Of a stretch of DNA of 43,773 nucleotides, positions 43,701-43,773 are shown piece by piece; positions within the stretch are counted from its first letter, which is position 1, and every line of letters begins with the position of its first letter. Source of the DNA: Nocardioides sp. (GTDB lineage Bacteria; Actinomycetota; Actinomycetes; Propionibacteriales; Nocardioidaceae); assembly GCF_024509035.1 (NCBI RefSeq), contig NZ_JANINT010000093.1:994-44766 (forward strand). Direction: 5' to 3'. The translations under genes and the position numbers were made by a program. The notes under the pieces were generated by a model. That model saw only the letters and a list, made by a program, of their open reading frames with translations. It was not told the origin of the DNA and did not search any database.

Positions 43701-43773
43701 GTGACCGGCTCCCAATCACCCGGGCAATCACCCGGGCAATCACCCGGGCAACCACCCACCGGGTCACCCGCCA
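43701..43773 (+). CDS. Start of a divergent gene (partial, function not visible)
   Basis: From GTG at 43701 the plus strand is open to the window edge, encoding a Pro/Gly/Ser/Gln-rich start made of QSPG repeats. The distance to the uridylyltransferase start is only 17 bp. In many actinobacteria the gene divergent from this uridylyltransferase is 5-formyltetrahydrofolate cyclo-ligase, but nothing seen here confirms it. The coding nature of the repeat itself is uncertain. Confidence 0.35.
   Translation, partial: MTGSQSPGQSPGQSPGQPPTGSPA
43714..43749. repeat. 12-bp tandem repeat (3 units)
   Basis: AATCACCCGGGC occurs three times in a row at 43714-43725, 43726-43737 and 43738-43749, and decays into AACCACCC. 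The unit contains CCCGGG. The period of 12 keeps frame on both strands: QSPG on plus, ARVI on minus. Confidence 0.92.

Noticed and set aside
43714-43749. Tandem 12-bp units as a CRISPR array
   Set aside because: Units are directly adjacent with no spacers, and no cas gene is present.

Overview
The window is high-GC, densely coded actinobacterial chromosome. Gene order, protein families and intergenic repeats suggest a Nocardioides-like member of the Propionibacteriales. This is an inference from content; no 16S gene is present. Most of it is core genome: cell-wall precursor supply (alr, glmS, glmM, a UDP-glucose pyrophosphorylase), cofactors (coaA, acpS, nnr, moaC, mog), ribosomal proteins (rplM-rpsI), citrate synthase, tRNA-Ala(CGC), a furA-katG oxidative-stress pair, and the moeA/glp - moaC - mog - GNAT - sepX/glpR block.

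Layout. 1-345: 3' end of a Stealth-type sugar phosphotransferase. 303-4897 (minus): nnr - alr - alpha/beta hydrolase - GNAT::TsaE fusion, the last two junctions being GTGA overlaps. 4924-5998: an AbiEi/DUF559-like gene bracketed by two copies of one palindrome. 5993-8196 (minus): glmS-acpS. 8238-9864: coaA facing a small exported protein. 9926-10284: a composite intergenic repeat. 10287-14347 (minus): rplM, rpsI, glmM and an ABC-2 exporter pair. 14672-16682: gltA and a HAD hydrolase. 16695-19214: a secreted choice-of-anchor A/DUF11 protein. 19327-21145: a divergent MFS/MarR pair. 21223-22536: a trypsin-like PDZ protease. 22654-25358 (minus): ABC-F plus a double-GNAT protein. 25485-29332: secreted hydrolase, PAP2 enzyme, aldo-keto reductase, PPOX flavoprotein and a zinc-ribbon micro-protein. 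29316-31627: polar amino-acid-type ABC transporter. 31566-34447 (minus): GH13_18 phosphorylase plus FGGY kinase. 34589-34777: promoter - 23-codon hydrophobic ORF - hairpin. 34808-37959 (minus): VOC protein, furA, katG. 38041-38297: second copy of the composite repeat. 38363-43683 (minus): tRNA-Ala, sepX/glpR, GNAT, mog, moaC, moeA/glp, UDP-glucose pyrophosphorylase. 43701-end: start of a divergent gene.

Most notable structure. (i) Two diverged but collinear copies of an unexplained intergenic element (9926-10284 and 38041-38297) carry GGACGTCATACG hairpins and a second, long-range stem whose pairing is kept although the bases differ; it is a candidate structured RNA or mobile repeat. (ii) The AbiEi/DUF559 gene lies between two copies of a near-perfect palindrome, the second of which encodes the protein's C-terminal tail. 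(iii) At least eight genes have a TAnnnT hexamer 6-8 nt before the start codon, the signature of leaderless transcription. (iv) The sepX/glpR - moeA/glp neighbourhood matches a known actinobacterial cell-division module embedded in molybdenum-cofactor genes. (v) Five convergent gene pairs overlap at their 3' ends, by up to 113 bp.
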